A DNA stretch of 64,000 nucleotides from Rhyacophila brunnea. Taxonomy: Eukaryota; Arthropoda; Insecta; Trichoptera; Rhyacophilidae. Of the stretch, positions 23,301 through 34,508 are shown piece after piece. The stretch is taken from contig JAGYXB010001606.1 of assembly GCA_022495005.1 (NCBI GenBank), positions 434,001 to 498,000 of the forward strand. The letters run 5' to 3'. The translations under genes were made by a program, and so were the position numbers. Below the pieces are notes generated by a model. It was not told the DNA's origin and did not search any database. It saw nothing but the letters and a program-made list of their open reading frames with translations. Numbering within the stretch: position 1 is the first letter of the stretch; each line of letters begins with the position of its first letter.

Positions 23301-26300
23301 GTACGAAGATTTGATATAATGTTAATGCTCTTTATAGGTAAATCATAAGACAATTTGGTCACAATGGTTGAAAAACATTGTACAAGTAGATACAAAAAAT
23401 GCATTAAAGAGAAAGCATTATTTTTCAAAGCATAATTCACAGAAAATATATGTTATCAACACAATAGTGCATCGTTATGGCATGTGAGACGATGTACTAT
23501 TGTATTTGGAAGACTAGACCAAATCAGACCACTTGAATTTTAATTAAAAGTTACGATTACTTAAAACAGATAATAAAAAAAAAAAGGATAATTGCCTTTT
23601 CAATCGCCTTTTTTCGATTTGGTCGAGTAAGTCTCTGAGAATGTTTATTTTTTGCTTGTCGTGTGTCAACGATGAGCCACGCGTAGTTGAACATGAATGT
23701 AATTTTATTTTTTTAATGTAACCAATACAATTTTTCTGAGGAAGTTGCGAGGTATTATAATACTAAACACCCTGCCCGTTCCTTATAAACTAATTATAGA
23801 ACAAAATTGTATTTTTTTCTAATGCGTAGGTGAGTAGTCATGTTTAACGTCTAATGTACATTAATTCTTTATTTAAATATAAACATTGTGATCACTCAGG
23901 AACTTCCGTTTTTAACTACAATAAACACGTGCAATAAAATCTCGTTTGACGTCCCGTTATTCATTTCAAACTAATTCACAATCTTAAAAGTTATATTACT
24001 GGTTTTGTTAATTATTTATTTTCACTTCTATTCGCTAAATGATGAAGGCATTTTACAATATATGTGGCTTTATTTTAATCTCATTCATTTTTTTTTCAGG
24101 CAGCCGTAGTAGATGATGAACAATTAGCGAGTGAGTACATTAAAACTGTAATATTTATTATGTAATATATTGTAATTAGTTAGACATGTAACTATTCGGG
24201 TTTATAATCCTTGGATTTCGCATGTTTTCTTAATCCCAAAGATCTTAAATTAAAAAAAACTCCTGGTATTTATCTAGATTTTGAAGGCTCGTTGAGTTTT
24301 TCCGATGTATATCTGGTCACCACAAGCATTACATACTAATTCATAAGTGCCGCTGTAATTTAAAGGAATATTTTTTCTTGTATTTATTTGAAGTAAATGG
24401 GGTCTTTTAATTTGATTATTTTATACGTGAAAGATTATAATAATTATTGTTATTTTTTAGTGCTAAGGAGAGCTTTTACCATGTTCGATACAAGTAAACA
24501 AGGTAAAATTGAAAAAGAGAAGGTACGCGTACTTCTCAACACCATGGTGCACAGCTACGACGATAAACAGCTAGAAACATTATTGGAAGGAGAAGACAGT
24601 GACGGTATTTTTTCAAGAAGTTTTTATTACTATAAATTTAATCGATATGTTATGACAAAAAATAATGCTACCAACCGAGTGGTAACGTATCGGATTATAA
24701 AGTAGTGAGTCTCGGATTTTCTGGTAGATTCCCATGTTTTTTTCTTCAATGTATATTTAAGCCTATAGCATGCATCTAATAGTTTGAGAAAGTGGCTAAC
24801 ATATATTTTTCGTACAGAAAAAAAAACTGTTAGATCCATATCGGATTATAGAGTCAATTAAAAAAAATATATATAATATTATTTTTTTTATTCAACGAAT
24901 AATTCACAAGATTTAAGAATGTAATATTATTTTTATTGAACATACATAAAAAAACTTCTGAGATAATAATATATAACCAATAGAAAAAACACGGCGCATT
25001 GTGCCTCGCGTGGGGGCTTTGCCCCCCTTGGCCCCTCAGATGATAGTTACTTAAACCCTGACGGCTAAAATTATTAAACATGGAACATGTTTTACTGTTT
25101 CTCTGAATGATGTTGTCCAAATTCAAAAAAAAATATTTGTCAAAATAACCGAATCCAAAGGATATAAACAATTTTACTTTTTTGAAAATTATATAATTAC
25201 AATTATAAAACTGAAGAAGTAATAATAAAAGACGAACAATACGTCGCACAGAATGTAGGCTACTGAACGTAAAATGAAAATAATCGGCGCACGTAAGTAA
25301 TCGGGGCGGGGCGCGGGCTGCGCGTCTATAGTAATTTTACTTATATTTTTCGTAACGCTTCTGCGTCGGAGATCATGAGTAAATGTAAAGAGTAAATGCT
25401 CCATGTAAAAATATTTTTTCAAAAATGTACGACACCCAGCAAGATCGAATCTGCGTCTCTCGGGATTCGCGCCCACTCACATCGACCACAATGCATAGGT
25501 ATCATATCTAATTGCGATAAATTATTAATGGCGCTTACAATAACTCTTTGAAGTGATTTCTAAATTGAGTTACTATTGGCAATCGGCTTATGTATTTTAA
25601 ATCAAAGAAGGTATTAATTACTTTAATTAATAACCGACGTCACGGATCAAAACCAAATTTTTTGTTGTAACTTTTTTATCAGAATAAACTTTTTAAAAGA
25701 AAACTATTTAACTATAACTGCTCATTATAATTATATATATAATATATTATATTATATAAGTAGTTCATACTTGCTCTGATGATGAGATGATAATTTATGA
25801 TAAATTTGTCACTGTTGTAAAAGAGATTTCAATTTGAAACTAATTAAAATTTAAATTCATGTAGTCTGTATAGCGATGCTTCGTAATTTCACATTCAATT
25901 TATGTCATATTAATAAGCTCCATCCAAATTAACTGTCGCAACAAAATGTAAAATTTATAATTAATTCAATTTTCAGTTACGATGATTTACAATATTTTGT
26001 CATGTCAAGCTGTTTTCGAAAGTGACTGACAAGTCATATTACGAGGGACATGTTAATATTGTGTAAATATTTTTTGAAAATAAGTACGTACATCGTTTCG
26101 AAAATGCTTAATTTTGAATTCTCCATTTTTGTTCAAATTCGGGATCGAACAAAATACAATTTAATCGTATATAAAAAAAGGAAAGTAGAAATAGAAAATG
26201 TTGCCGATATAAATTTAAGAGTCATATATATTATGTTTCCAATATGTGGTAATATTATTGAAATTTTTACGTATTTACGATATTTATTTTTTCATATTAT

Positions 26301-29300
26301 TATTTTGGAACTACTGACAAATAAAAACGAAATTGATTCTGAATCTTACTTTGAAATGAAGCCTTAGTATATTTTGGAGGGAAAATAATATTTGAAATAA
26401 ATTTAAGTCGGTTAAGATTTTTTAATCAAATGAATCAATTCAGTGCCATTAACAACATGAAATAATTAATCATTGATAAAAAAGTTTAGAAATATTACTT
26501 TTCATCATTCTTTCACATCAAATCTGTACCATACGACTATACAATAAAAAAAAACGATAATTTTTTGTTTTGTTTATTATCAATGCATAATCAATTCCGA
26601 TGTGTCCACCATAATAACAATAATTTTAAAATGTACAAAAATATTTAAAAACGTATTATATAATGGTATATAGTTGAAAGTCTAGAATATATTAACGATT
26701 TTATTATTAATTTGTAGGATTGTTTATTAATCATTCGCCAAATAAAGTGCAGCTAGTATCCTTAGTCTAAATATAATATATTATCAACATACATTGATAT
26801 AATTACCTATCTTTATAGAAACAAGAAAATGTATTTGAATTTATTCAAAATATAATCTTGTATTTGCTTAATGAAGATATTAATATTATTATTACATAGA
26901 GTACTAAGTAATTATCTGTAATTAAATTGTACCTAGGTATTTTATTTTTTAATTATTTTTTAAATAGTCTATTTTTTATTATTTAAGGTACAGGAAAGCT
27001 GGATTTTGACTCGTTCTGTAGAGTGGCCACTCATTTCTTGGATGAAGATGACGAGGCCCTTCAGAAAGAACTCAAAGCTGCTTTCAGGCTGTATGACAAA
27101 GAAGGTGAATTCGAGCTTACAAAATGTATACATACTTACTGAAAAAGCTCCGTATTTTATAATTTATTATTTTCTATTAAACGACACAAAACTTTCAAAT
27201 AAATATTACAGTCAACGTAATTTATATTAACATTATCGACTGAAAGTTCATACTTCAATAAATTTGAATTTAAATTCTAACTGATTTAGTTTCGTACTGA
27301 AATAGTTTTTTTGCATTCCGAGATACTTATTTTGACATCTTTAGGCTATCGACGAAAGCCTTTATTATTATCGTCGATAAAACTGTCATCACATAAATAT
27401 AAAGTAATTAAATTGCAAGTTTAAATGATTTTAAATAATACATAAATTAAATAATCTTTTTGTAACTAATATTATTATATGTAGATAGCCGAGAATTGTA
27501 ATGGATTTTATCACCTTTGTTATATTGTTGTGTATAAAAACATCAATAAATATTTTTTTAATTTCAGGCAACGGTTATATTCCTACAAGCAGTTTGAAAG
27601 AGATTCTAATGGCTCTCGATGATCAGCTAACACCGGACCAGCTCAATGAAATGATTGCAGAAATTGATACCGATGACTCAGGAACAGTGGACTTTGAAGG
27701 TATCAAGTATTATTTTATGATAGTATTTCTGTTATGTGGTAAATTTTGTACCTAGAAAAAATAATATTAATTAAGTAAGTGGATTGGAATTGAAACACGA
27801 AAGATCGATTATAGCCACGGTCATTGATTTTATTTTTCTATAAGAATGGATAAACACATTTGAAATATATGTGATTATTTTATACCTATCTATAATGCCA
27901 ACGTAGGTTTTGTTATTATCACCAAACTGATTGAATGTGTGACCCACTATGACTATTTAGGAGTCAATGAAAAATGGGACCAGTTTCAGAAAATAAAAAA
28001 CATGAATTGAAATGATAAGATTAGAAGTGCCTTTCCTAAAATAACATGCCTCCTTAGCAATTCAAAGTTTAACCTAGATGAATGGTTTACTGTTATGTTT
28101 CCTCAAACCTTTTCTGTGATATGGAGGTATGTATGCTAAACCAGCAGATATCACGGAGAGTCGACGCTTTATGGATGTGGCTATACAGACGCATCCTCAA
28201 AACTCCTTCGACTGACCAGGTGATAATAGTTGACGTTCTCAATCTAATGGGAAAGGACCAAGAAGTTTTGCATAGTATCTAAACTAGAAAACTATAATAC
28301 CATGGACACGTTATGAGAAGACATTCCTGGACTTGTTATTCAAGGAAAGATCAATGGTAAACGGACGAAGCTGCATTTTGTGGCTTAAAAAACTTTGTGA
28401 TTGGTATAAGTGTAATTTCACCAAACTGTTTCTGGTAGCAGATGATAAAGTGACGATCGTCCTGATGATAACCGACCTCTGTTAGGGGATGATATGATAA
28501 GAAAGAGATTTATTTGAATCCGTGACCTTGCTTAATACGTTAATAAGAACGAGTCAATTATATAGCCAGTTTCGTATTTACACTCATCATTGCAGTATAT
28601 TATATTATAATATGTAATGCAATTTAAAATAAAAAATAAATAGATTTGTCAACTCCATTTTATTGTACTAAATTATTTATACTAATGATATTTCATATAA
28701 TTGGCTTTTTATATGAATCTAAATGGTTGTGATAAAAAACATGATTGAATTGCATTGATCGCATCTATAAAAATATTACAAACCTTTTTACAATCATCTC
28801 AATGTAAATTATAACTATTATTTTAAGCAATTTGTTTGATTGCTTTTTAGGTTAAAAGTTTAAATTTTATCGTAATGTCAATTTTATAGTTAATAGTTTT
28901 TCTACGAAATAATTTACTATCGTTTAAAAAATATGAGTAATATAATTTTATTATATTTGAATTTAATCAAAATATATACATCCAATATTAAATTTAGGCG
29001 GCTCTCGTGGTGCAGTGCGTAAGGCGCTTCCCTTCCACCTGAGAGTTCTGGGTTCGATTCCCGATCAGGATACAATATTTATGTGTTTATCTCTAAGCCT
29101 GGGTATTCTGTGATTGTTCAAAATTACTGACAACCACATTGTACGAAAAAGCAAGGACATACAAATCTAAAAAATATATATTAAAAATTTAGAAGCAAAT
29201 GTAAATTGTACAATCGTGACAAAAAATTGCAAAAAATATTATGTAAACCACAGCGATACTATTGGGTATATTTGAAAATATGCAGTAATCCTAAATATGA

Positions 29301-30210
29301 AAAAAAAATAACAATTGGCTATTATTAATTGGTTAAATATAAAAATAAAAGCAACTTGCTAATTTTGTTCCAAAGTAGTGCATAGAGTGGAAGTTACTTT
29401 ATTAACTTTTTCTATAATAATTGTTCCCTCTGGATATGCATTCTAGTCTAAAGTAACCAAGTGAAGTATATGCAAATTATACAATAGTTTATAAACTTTT
29501 ACCGCTACAAAACAGTATGTATACAATCATTTTGTTTGAAACTCAACACGTCATGTCCACACTTACAAGCTTTGCTTGTGTTGCATTGAAATTTTGAAGT
29601 TTGGGCAGGTATTATTAATTAAACTGGCGTTTACGTGGTCAAACTATATCTGAATGGTTGAAAAAATATTCCACAATACCCCGTGTCACTATTTTAAACG
29701 AAATAGTTAAAATTTTCTCTCACATATGACCACACTTGCTTGTCTGTCAGTAAGTTTACAAATGTTTTCCATCCGCAGCGGGATACAAGAAAACACGGTC
29801 ATTTATAAAATAACTGTAAAGATGCTTTTAAACTTTGTTTTTATTAAACATGTTTACAGATAGTTCGTCTGGACTCGGTTATTTACTGAACATATTGTAT
29901 ATTTTATTTAGTGATTCGATTTTGTTAGCTATTTCTTCTGCATCCTGGGAATAGTACGGACGGTCGTTGGACGGTGTCAACAAGGATGTTGGATCAACCA
30001 GTCAATATACCTGGATGGCACTGAAAGAGGATAAGAGATAGAACAAGTTTTTGAAGGAAGCTAGAAGACGCGTTGGTTTTTAGACATTTGATAATGATAA
30101 TTATTTTTTGCATACTGGATAGTAAATTAGAGTTCTCTAATTTTTTTATTCTAAAAATGACATTTTATTTTTAAATTTCAGAATTCATGGAAATGATGAC
30201 TGGAGATTGA
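20356..30210 (+). CDS. Troponin C (EF-hand calcium sensor of striated muscle), six exons
   Basis: This spans the gene; coding exons are listed separately. Joined in frame they give about 151 residues, the usual insect troponin C length. Troponin C binds calcium in the thin-filament troponin complex and relieves inhibition by troponin I. Four EF-hand loops are visible: 21-32 ([12 protein letters not shown]), 57-68 ([12 protein letters not shown]), 96-107 ([12 protein letters not shown]) and 132-143 ([12 protein letters not shown]). Only the fourth has all acidic ligands including Glu at position 12. Loops I-III lack that Glu (Lys, Ser and Ser). The C-terminus EFMEMMTGD is typical of insect troponin C. 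Calmodulin is excluded by the degenerate loops and sequence. A single canonical site IV resembles the F1-type flight-muscle isoform, but the isoform assignment is inference. Introns carry a MITE, a hAT, LINE and SINE insertions. Confidence 0.93.
21021..21243 (-). mobile_element. MITE family 'CTGCCAAAAGTTG', copy C (troponin C intron 1)
   Basis: It begins CTGCCAACAGTTTATAAG and ends GACCAACTTTTGGCAG, followed by TA. AACAACGGATTATGTG and AGGTCATCCGATATA match copy A in the same orientation. Confidence 0.75.
22186..23380. mobile_element. hAT element remnant in troponin C intron 1
   Basis: The left end CAGTGTTTTTCAACCTTCTT and right end ATGGTTGAAAAACATTG are inverted hAT-type termini. The flanks TACTAGCG and TACAAGTA agree at five of eight positions, compatible with an old 8-bp duplication. 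The 1.2-kb interior includes GC-richer patches near 22565-22620 and 23020-23230 but no recognisable transposase frame; these may be nested insertions. Confidence 0.58.
24100..24130 (+). CDS. Troponin C exon 2
   Basis: Preceded by a pyrimidine tract and TTTTTTCAG, followed by the strong donor GTGAGT. It encodes [10 protein letters not shown] and the first base of the Met codon completed in the next exon. The N-terminal helix sequence V-D-D-E-Q-L is typical of insect troponin C. Confidence 0.87.
24461..24604 (+). CDS. Troponin C exon 3 (EF-hand I and start of II)
   Basis: The acceptor is TATTTTTTAG and the donor GACG|GTATTT. It encodes [20 protein letters not shown] through [10 protein letters not shown]-hand loop I lacks the position-12 glutamate. 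An apparent continuation of the frame past the donor to 24705 is intron read-through and not protein. Confidence 0.92.
24755..24842 (+). mobile_element. SINE-A 3' fragment in troponin C intron 3
   Basis: CATCTAATAGTTTGAGAAAG followed by TGGCTAACAT and TTTTTCGTA matches the body of SINE-A (compare 34400-34450). The tRNA-like head is missing. Confidence 0.55.
25435..25650 (-). repeat. Dispersed tRNA-like repeat, copy 1
   Basis: Shared with 41078-41280: CTGCGTCTCTCGGG, TCGCGCCCAC, TTCTAAATTGAGTTAC, ATTTTAAATCAAAG and CCGACGTCACGGA in the same order. On the minus strand the end nearest 25435 resembles a pol III B box (GATTCGATCT). It lies in troponin C intron 3. Confidence 0.65.
26988..27104 (+). 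CDS. Troponin C exon 4 (end of EF-II, linker, EF-III helix)
   Basis: It follows ATTTAAG and ends before GTGAAT. It completes the split Gly codon of exon 3, then [20 protein letters not shown] and the central linker to AAFRLYDKE. Phase and sequence join cleanly to both neighbours. Confidence 0.93.
27568..27699 (+). CDS. Troponin C exon 5 (EF-III and EF-IV)
   Basis: Acceptor TTAATTTCAG, donor GAAG|GTATCA. It encodes [20 protein letters not shown] followed by [20 protein letters not shown] and DFE. This holds the only canonical calcium-binding loop of the protein (loop IV). Confidence 0.95.
27925..28500 (+). mobile_element. LINE-A reverse transcriptase C-terminal fragment (troponin C intron 5)
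   Basis: Frames on the plus strand give [16 protein letters not shown], then [20 protein letters not shown] and [14 protein letters not shown]. This is the thumb and C-terminal region of a non-LTR retrotransposon reverse transcriptase (endonuclease-reverse transcriptase type). Several frameshifts and stops break it. The same order appears on the minus strand at 42605-43170. Confidence 0.8.
28997..29180 (+). mobile_element. tRNA-derived SINE (SINE-B) in troponin C intron 5
   Basis: The head GCTCTCGTGGTGCAGTGCG-AAGGCG resembles an A box and GGTTCGATTCCCG is a good B box. The ends of this block do not pair as a tRNA acceptor stem, so it is a SINE head and not a tRNA gene. Flanking ATATTAAATTTAG and ATATTAAAAATTTAG could be the target duplication. 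The body is unlike SINE-A. Confidence 0.78.
29880..30085 (+). mobile_element. Possible LINE 3' end in troponin C intron 5
   Basis: This less AT-rich patch contains frames resembling the arginine-rich end of LINE open reading frames (KEARRRVGF) and ends in a TGATAATGATAATTA run similar to the TGATGATGA tails of RTE elements. The match is weak. Confidence 0.35.
30182..30210 (+). CDS. Troponin C exon 6 (C-terminus and stop)
   Basis: Acceptor TTAAATTTCAG; it completes a Glu codon and encodes FMEMMTGD followed by TGA. This nonapeptide end is a hallmark of insect troponin C. Confidence 0.93.
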
Positions 30211-30220
30211 TCACCAGCGA

Positions 30221-30226
30221 AATAAA
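30221..30226 (+). terminator. Candidate polyadenylation signal of troponin C
   Basis: AATAAA begins 11 bases after the stop codon. That is close, so a further AT-rich signal downstream could be used instead; no transcript evidence is available. Confidence 0.45.
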
Positions 30227-32185
30227 ATATGTATTGTTATAAAATATTGATTTACGAAATATATTATTTATTATTTTATTGATTTTTTTATTTAAGTAAT
30301 AATTATAAGGGACCTATACAAAAATATGAATAATATTTTTTTCTGTTAAGTTTTAGTAAATATTGAAATTTAATATATACACGCATCTAGAAAAAGTGAA
30401 TATTTTTTTATAATTTTTAAATAAAAAAAAATAATTCATCGTATCTCTACCTAATTAAATATGCCATTTTTGATGCCCAATTTTTATTGAAACATCGTAA
30501 TTTTATAAATTCTTTTAAAGGTGACAAAATGCACGGAACGATTCAGCTATCATCTTAATCATATTGGCCCTTGATTTGATTGGTTCATAATATACGCTTA
30601 GTTGCTAGACAGTGTGAATAATAATTATTAGTATGTAAAGCAACAAAATGAAATTTAGACAAGTTACGAGTGGTTAATTAGGGTATTAGGGTATTATTTT
30701 TGTTTTGTATTACTATTGTCTATTATATAATATATAATAAAGACAAGCAGCCTTCATTATACAAACGTCATGTTTGTGGTGTTATTTATATCAAACGCAA
30801 GACAGGACACGCTTGTGTGGCCACTCATGAAAGCTCAATGTTAATTGAAGCGATGGTCCCCAAAAAATTGGAATTGTTCCAATTCGTTCACGACTCCTCA
30901 CGACTCCAGGAAACGACTCAACGAAGACTTTTCATCATCGGGCCAGACAGTAAGCATGAGGATATGCCATGCTCAATACATACGGTACCTATTATTTTTT
31001 TAAATATTAAAAATTTACTGAAAAATAAAAATATTGAAAAAACTCATAATTTTTGTTGTATTGTTTCTTTCGACTAAAACATCCTTTCACAAAATAATAA
31101 AAAAAATATTTATAATATTGTGTCTTATAGAAAAAAAAATCATTAATTATTCAAAATATAATTACACAGTTATAAACATTTTATTAAAATCACACTAGAA
31201 CACAACTAAGATGATGTGAGCTATATCCTAGAAAAAAATAAATCCATGCAATGTCATAAGTAAATTTCAATTAAACATATCATAGACAATGGTAATTAAT
31301 GAAAACATTAATTAATAACAATAATAATATAATGGTGATGGTACTTGTCTGGTTCATGAAACACAAAAATATGGAATATTAATTTTCTAGATATGGCTGA
31401 TATCTAAAATTTTTGTGCTAAGGGCTACCAGGCAACTAGAAGTAAAGGGGCTGGTATGGGATGTGTGATTTAATATTGTTAGTCGTGATATAGGGAAATG
31501 GAAAACAACATCGATATATTTTAGTTAGAGCTTATAATATATTTTTAATTGGTAGGTACTTGATTTTAAATTATAATTGATTTAAATTTTGTACTGTTTC
31601 ATGGCAATCATTTTTAGCTACCTTTGCGATATTGGAAGAATTCACTTACAATAAATATATAGGTCACAATATATAATAAATGTAGTTACATACTGCTTGT
31701 AATGGATTATTTTTTGCTTATACTGAACATTATGTAAAACCGAGCTGTGGATTAATATAGTCTGACAAATCATCATGAATAATATAGTGACGCTTGAAAA
31801 CTGCTACCAAATAATCCAAATTTACTTATAAAATTACTCGTCAATTCGTGAAACTTATAGACGCAAAATTTTTTCAGCGATTCAGGCGAATTTTTGGCTT
31901 AACGGGTTTATTATTAAGCAAAATTACCACATATAGAGTAATACCAATTCAGAAAAGACCCTACAGACTCCATTACAAGTATTACAAAAATGCACCGTTT
32001 GGTGCGGTTTACACGCTGGTGGCATTATCAGATCTTATTTATTAAAAAATGGGTCCGATCGTTACCGGACTATGGTCTTTTCTTTTTTACTCTCTCTTTA
32101 ATTATTTAATTCTGTAAATCTTTTATAATATAATACTCTACGACAGGCATATAATGTGGTGAGTTCCAAGTTTCTTAATTCCGGG
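30227..32185. other. No recognised gene; two weak coding-like patches
   Basis: At 30745-30990 a GC-elevated stretch keeps an open plus-strand frame (about 80 codons: cysteine, histidine and arginine scattered, no known motif) and ends before GTACCT. At 31850-32045 another open frame includes KRPYRLHYKYYKNAPFGAVY. Neither has a convincing start, splice pair or family. The rest is AT-rich. Confidence 0.35.
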
Positions 32186-32189
32186 TCTG

Positions 32190-32362
32190 AGAAAAACTCA
32201 CCTGTTGTTTTTCAGTGTGTGTTTTGGATTCAGAGTATCGACTTGATAAGTAACTAACCTCAATTTTTCGTAAAAACAAAAATCTGGTAATACAACCTCT
32301 ACTTTGTGGAGGCCCATAATGATCTTCTTAGGATCGAACACGATAAAAAAAATATGAGCAGT
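32190..32362 (+). mobile_element. SINE-A fragment, head missing
   Basis: GAGTATCGACTTGATAAGTA, TTTTTCGTAAAAACAAAAAT and GTGGAGGCCCATAATGATCT then TTAGGATCGAACA follow the order of SINE-A, with divergence. Confidence 0.68.
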
Positions 32363-33764
32363 AACTGTATTTTGTGACTGTTGTATATTTACCATAGTTG
32401 AATTCCTTAATATCCGAGGATAAAGGTAAATTTTTGGTAAGTTGAGTTGAATACCTAATACAAAACTTAATTAGAATGTATTTTTAGTTAAAAATGAATC
32501 CACTCACGTGAGTGTAATTAAATAATTTAAATAATAAACACACTTACACATTAATTGATATAGATAATTAAATTTTCATTACTATTTTAGGTATTGAGCT
32601 TTTATTATAAAGTTTGAATCATTACAACGTTTAATTATTTTAAAAATATATGTGTATTGCCTCAAAAAACACACATATTATAAATAAATCCTAACAAAAT
32701 CTTGGCCCGAGTGGAATTTGAAGAAATATCTATCACTTGATGGGTGAGTGCTTTTATTAACTAAACAACCCACTCACAAGTGACATATGTATGTATAAAT
32801 TCAACGTTCAGACGAAGATTTTTTTTCTATGATGTTTGTAATAGGTATGTAAATTTATTGTATTAGTTATCTCCCTAGAATAAAAAAAAAATTATGAAGT
32901 ATATATATTTGCAAGACTCAAATAAAAAATATAAACCCACCACGTTATTCGTCATTAAAATATGAATCTAAATTATTTTTAAATAAGTATAAATATTTTA
33001 ATTTGTTACATACTGAAGATGTTAAAAAAGTCAAGAAATCTTAGCACAATTTTCAAGTACCTGCTAACTTTTAAGTCAATATATTTTTTTAACAATTTAA
33101 TGTTATTAAAATACTAAGTCGGTAATAAATTATTTTAATAATCTATAACTACATAGTAAATAAGTATTTAATTCAAATAATTAAAAGCATTTTGGGGTTA
33201 TTTAGTAAGTGTTGAGCTTAAAAATCGTATTGATTTGTTTGTTTTTATTTTTAATAAATAATGTGAATTATTATCTTATGATTATACAAATCAATCTTAC
33301 TTCTACTAGATAATACCATGCATTTACATTAATATTTAATGAAAAATATTATTCTATAAATGTGATATAAATAGTATTATCATGTAATGGGCACACAAAA
33401 ACCATGAATATTATTCGAAAGACTGTGTAAGAATGAACTTTAATGTCGCTAACTTTTCTAAAAAAATGATGAATGTTTTCTAAGGGATGCATGTTAGAGT
33501 CATGACATATATAAGCTACAAAATAATTCCAAAACAGACCATAAAAATACAACCACTATTGCAAAACTGTCCTTTTCAGACAATCATAATATTGATTAGC
33601 ATATTTACGTATCGTGTTTTTTATGATCGGTATAGACTTCATTTTGTTGCTGATCTGCTTTAACCCATAGAGTAAACGTGCCAAAGATGGGTATAAAAAT
33701 GACACGTGCAAGGTATTTGGGTAAGTGTACGGATTACCAGCCCCACGTGGCCCTCAGGCTTTAC
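32363..33764. other. No recognisable gene
   Basis: AT-rich throughout, with no recognisable coding block, inverted termini or RNA motif. Confidence 0.5.
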
Positions 33765-33806
33765 CTGGCTGACGCTCCTAAAGCTACTTGTACTCGCGCT
33801 GCGGGC
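33765..33806 (-). CDS. Candidate 42-nt microexon with consensus splice sites
   Basis: On the minus strand a pyrimidine-rich TTATTCTCTTTCAG precedes GCCCGCAGCGCGAGTACAAG and the block ends at AGCCAG|GTAAAG. It is GC-rich within AT-rich DNA and 42 bases long (14 codons, phase-neutral; for example ARSASTSSFRSVSQ in one frame). No partner exon is visible, so this may be chance. Confidence 0.25.
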
Positions 33807-34294
33807 CTGAAAGAGAATAACCAAACACTGATACACTGAGACACATAGTTTCGCGCTTCGCACTCGAATACCAGTCGAACAATATATAACAAGGTTTTAC
33901 TATACCAAATATGACATTGATATAACCATGGAAGTAAGTTTAAAATATTTCTGAATTTAAAGAATGTTAAGTAAAAATAAGCCAAAGCAAATATTCAATA
34001 AACATTCAACATAAAAGTATTTTTTTTTGTTGATTTCGTGATAATATAGTCAGACAGCTATGCGATGTTTGAATGAAATAAAGAAAATCATTTTATAGCA
34101 ATTTTCCGTAGAATCTTTACTTTAAATAACAGTCAATAATTTTCTCATGAACAATTCTGGATAATATGTAAAATATATTAAATATTAAGTACCAATATTA
34201 ATTACATAATTAAATAAAAAAGAATCAGTTGGAAACACGGTTTTATTAAAATATGAGTGTATATAGTTTAGATTTCTTGATGACTAATATAGCA

Positions 34295-34508
34295 ACCCAC
34301 GATGGCCGCGCGGCTTAAGCGTCATGAGTCCTAGGTTCGAATCCTGGTTCTAGGAAGTACACATATTATTTTTAAATTTGTGTATGAGTCAGAGTATGGA
34401 TCTAATAGGTTGAGCAAGTGGCTGACATCCATTTCTCGTAAAAATAAAATCTGATAATAGGAGGCCCATAATATGATCTTATTAGGATCGGACATGGTCG
34501 AAAAAAAA
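34295..34508 (+). mobile_element. tRNA-derived SINE (SINE-A), full length
   Basis: CCACGATGGCCGCGCGGCTT and the B box GGTTCGAATCC form the head. ATAGGTTGAGCAAGTGGCTG, CATTTCTCGTAAAAATAAAA and CTTATTAGGATCGGACATGG form the body, and an A-rich tail follows. ATATAGC stands on both sides (34286-34292 region and just after the tail), a plausible target duplication from LINE-driven insertion. Confidence 0.88.

Noticed and set aside
24397..24705. 102-codon open frame overlapping the troponin C EF-hand exon
   Set aside because: Only 24461-24604 is coding; the flanks are intron, shown by the AG acceptor, the GT donor and the in-frame join to 26988.
26050..26367. 105-codon open frame in troponin C intron 3
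   Set aside because: Ile/Tyr/Asn/Lys-rich composition expected in AT-rich DNA, no motif, and it lies within an intron.
28997..29075. Possible functional tRNA gene
   Set aside because: A and B boxes are present, but the ends do not pair as an acceptor stem, and a SINE-like body and flanking duplication follow.
30700..31077. 125-codon plus-strand open frame after troponin C
   Set aside because: Part is GC-elevated, but no family, start context or matching splice pair could be found; described only as a weak patch.
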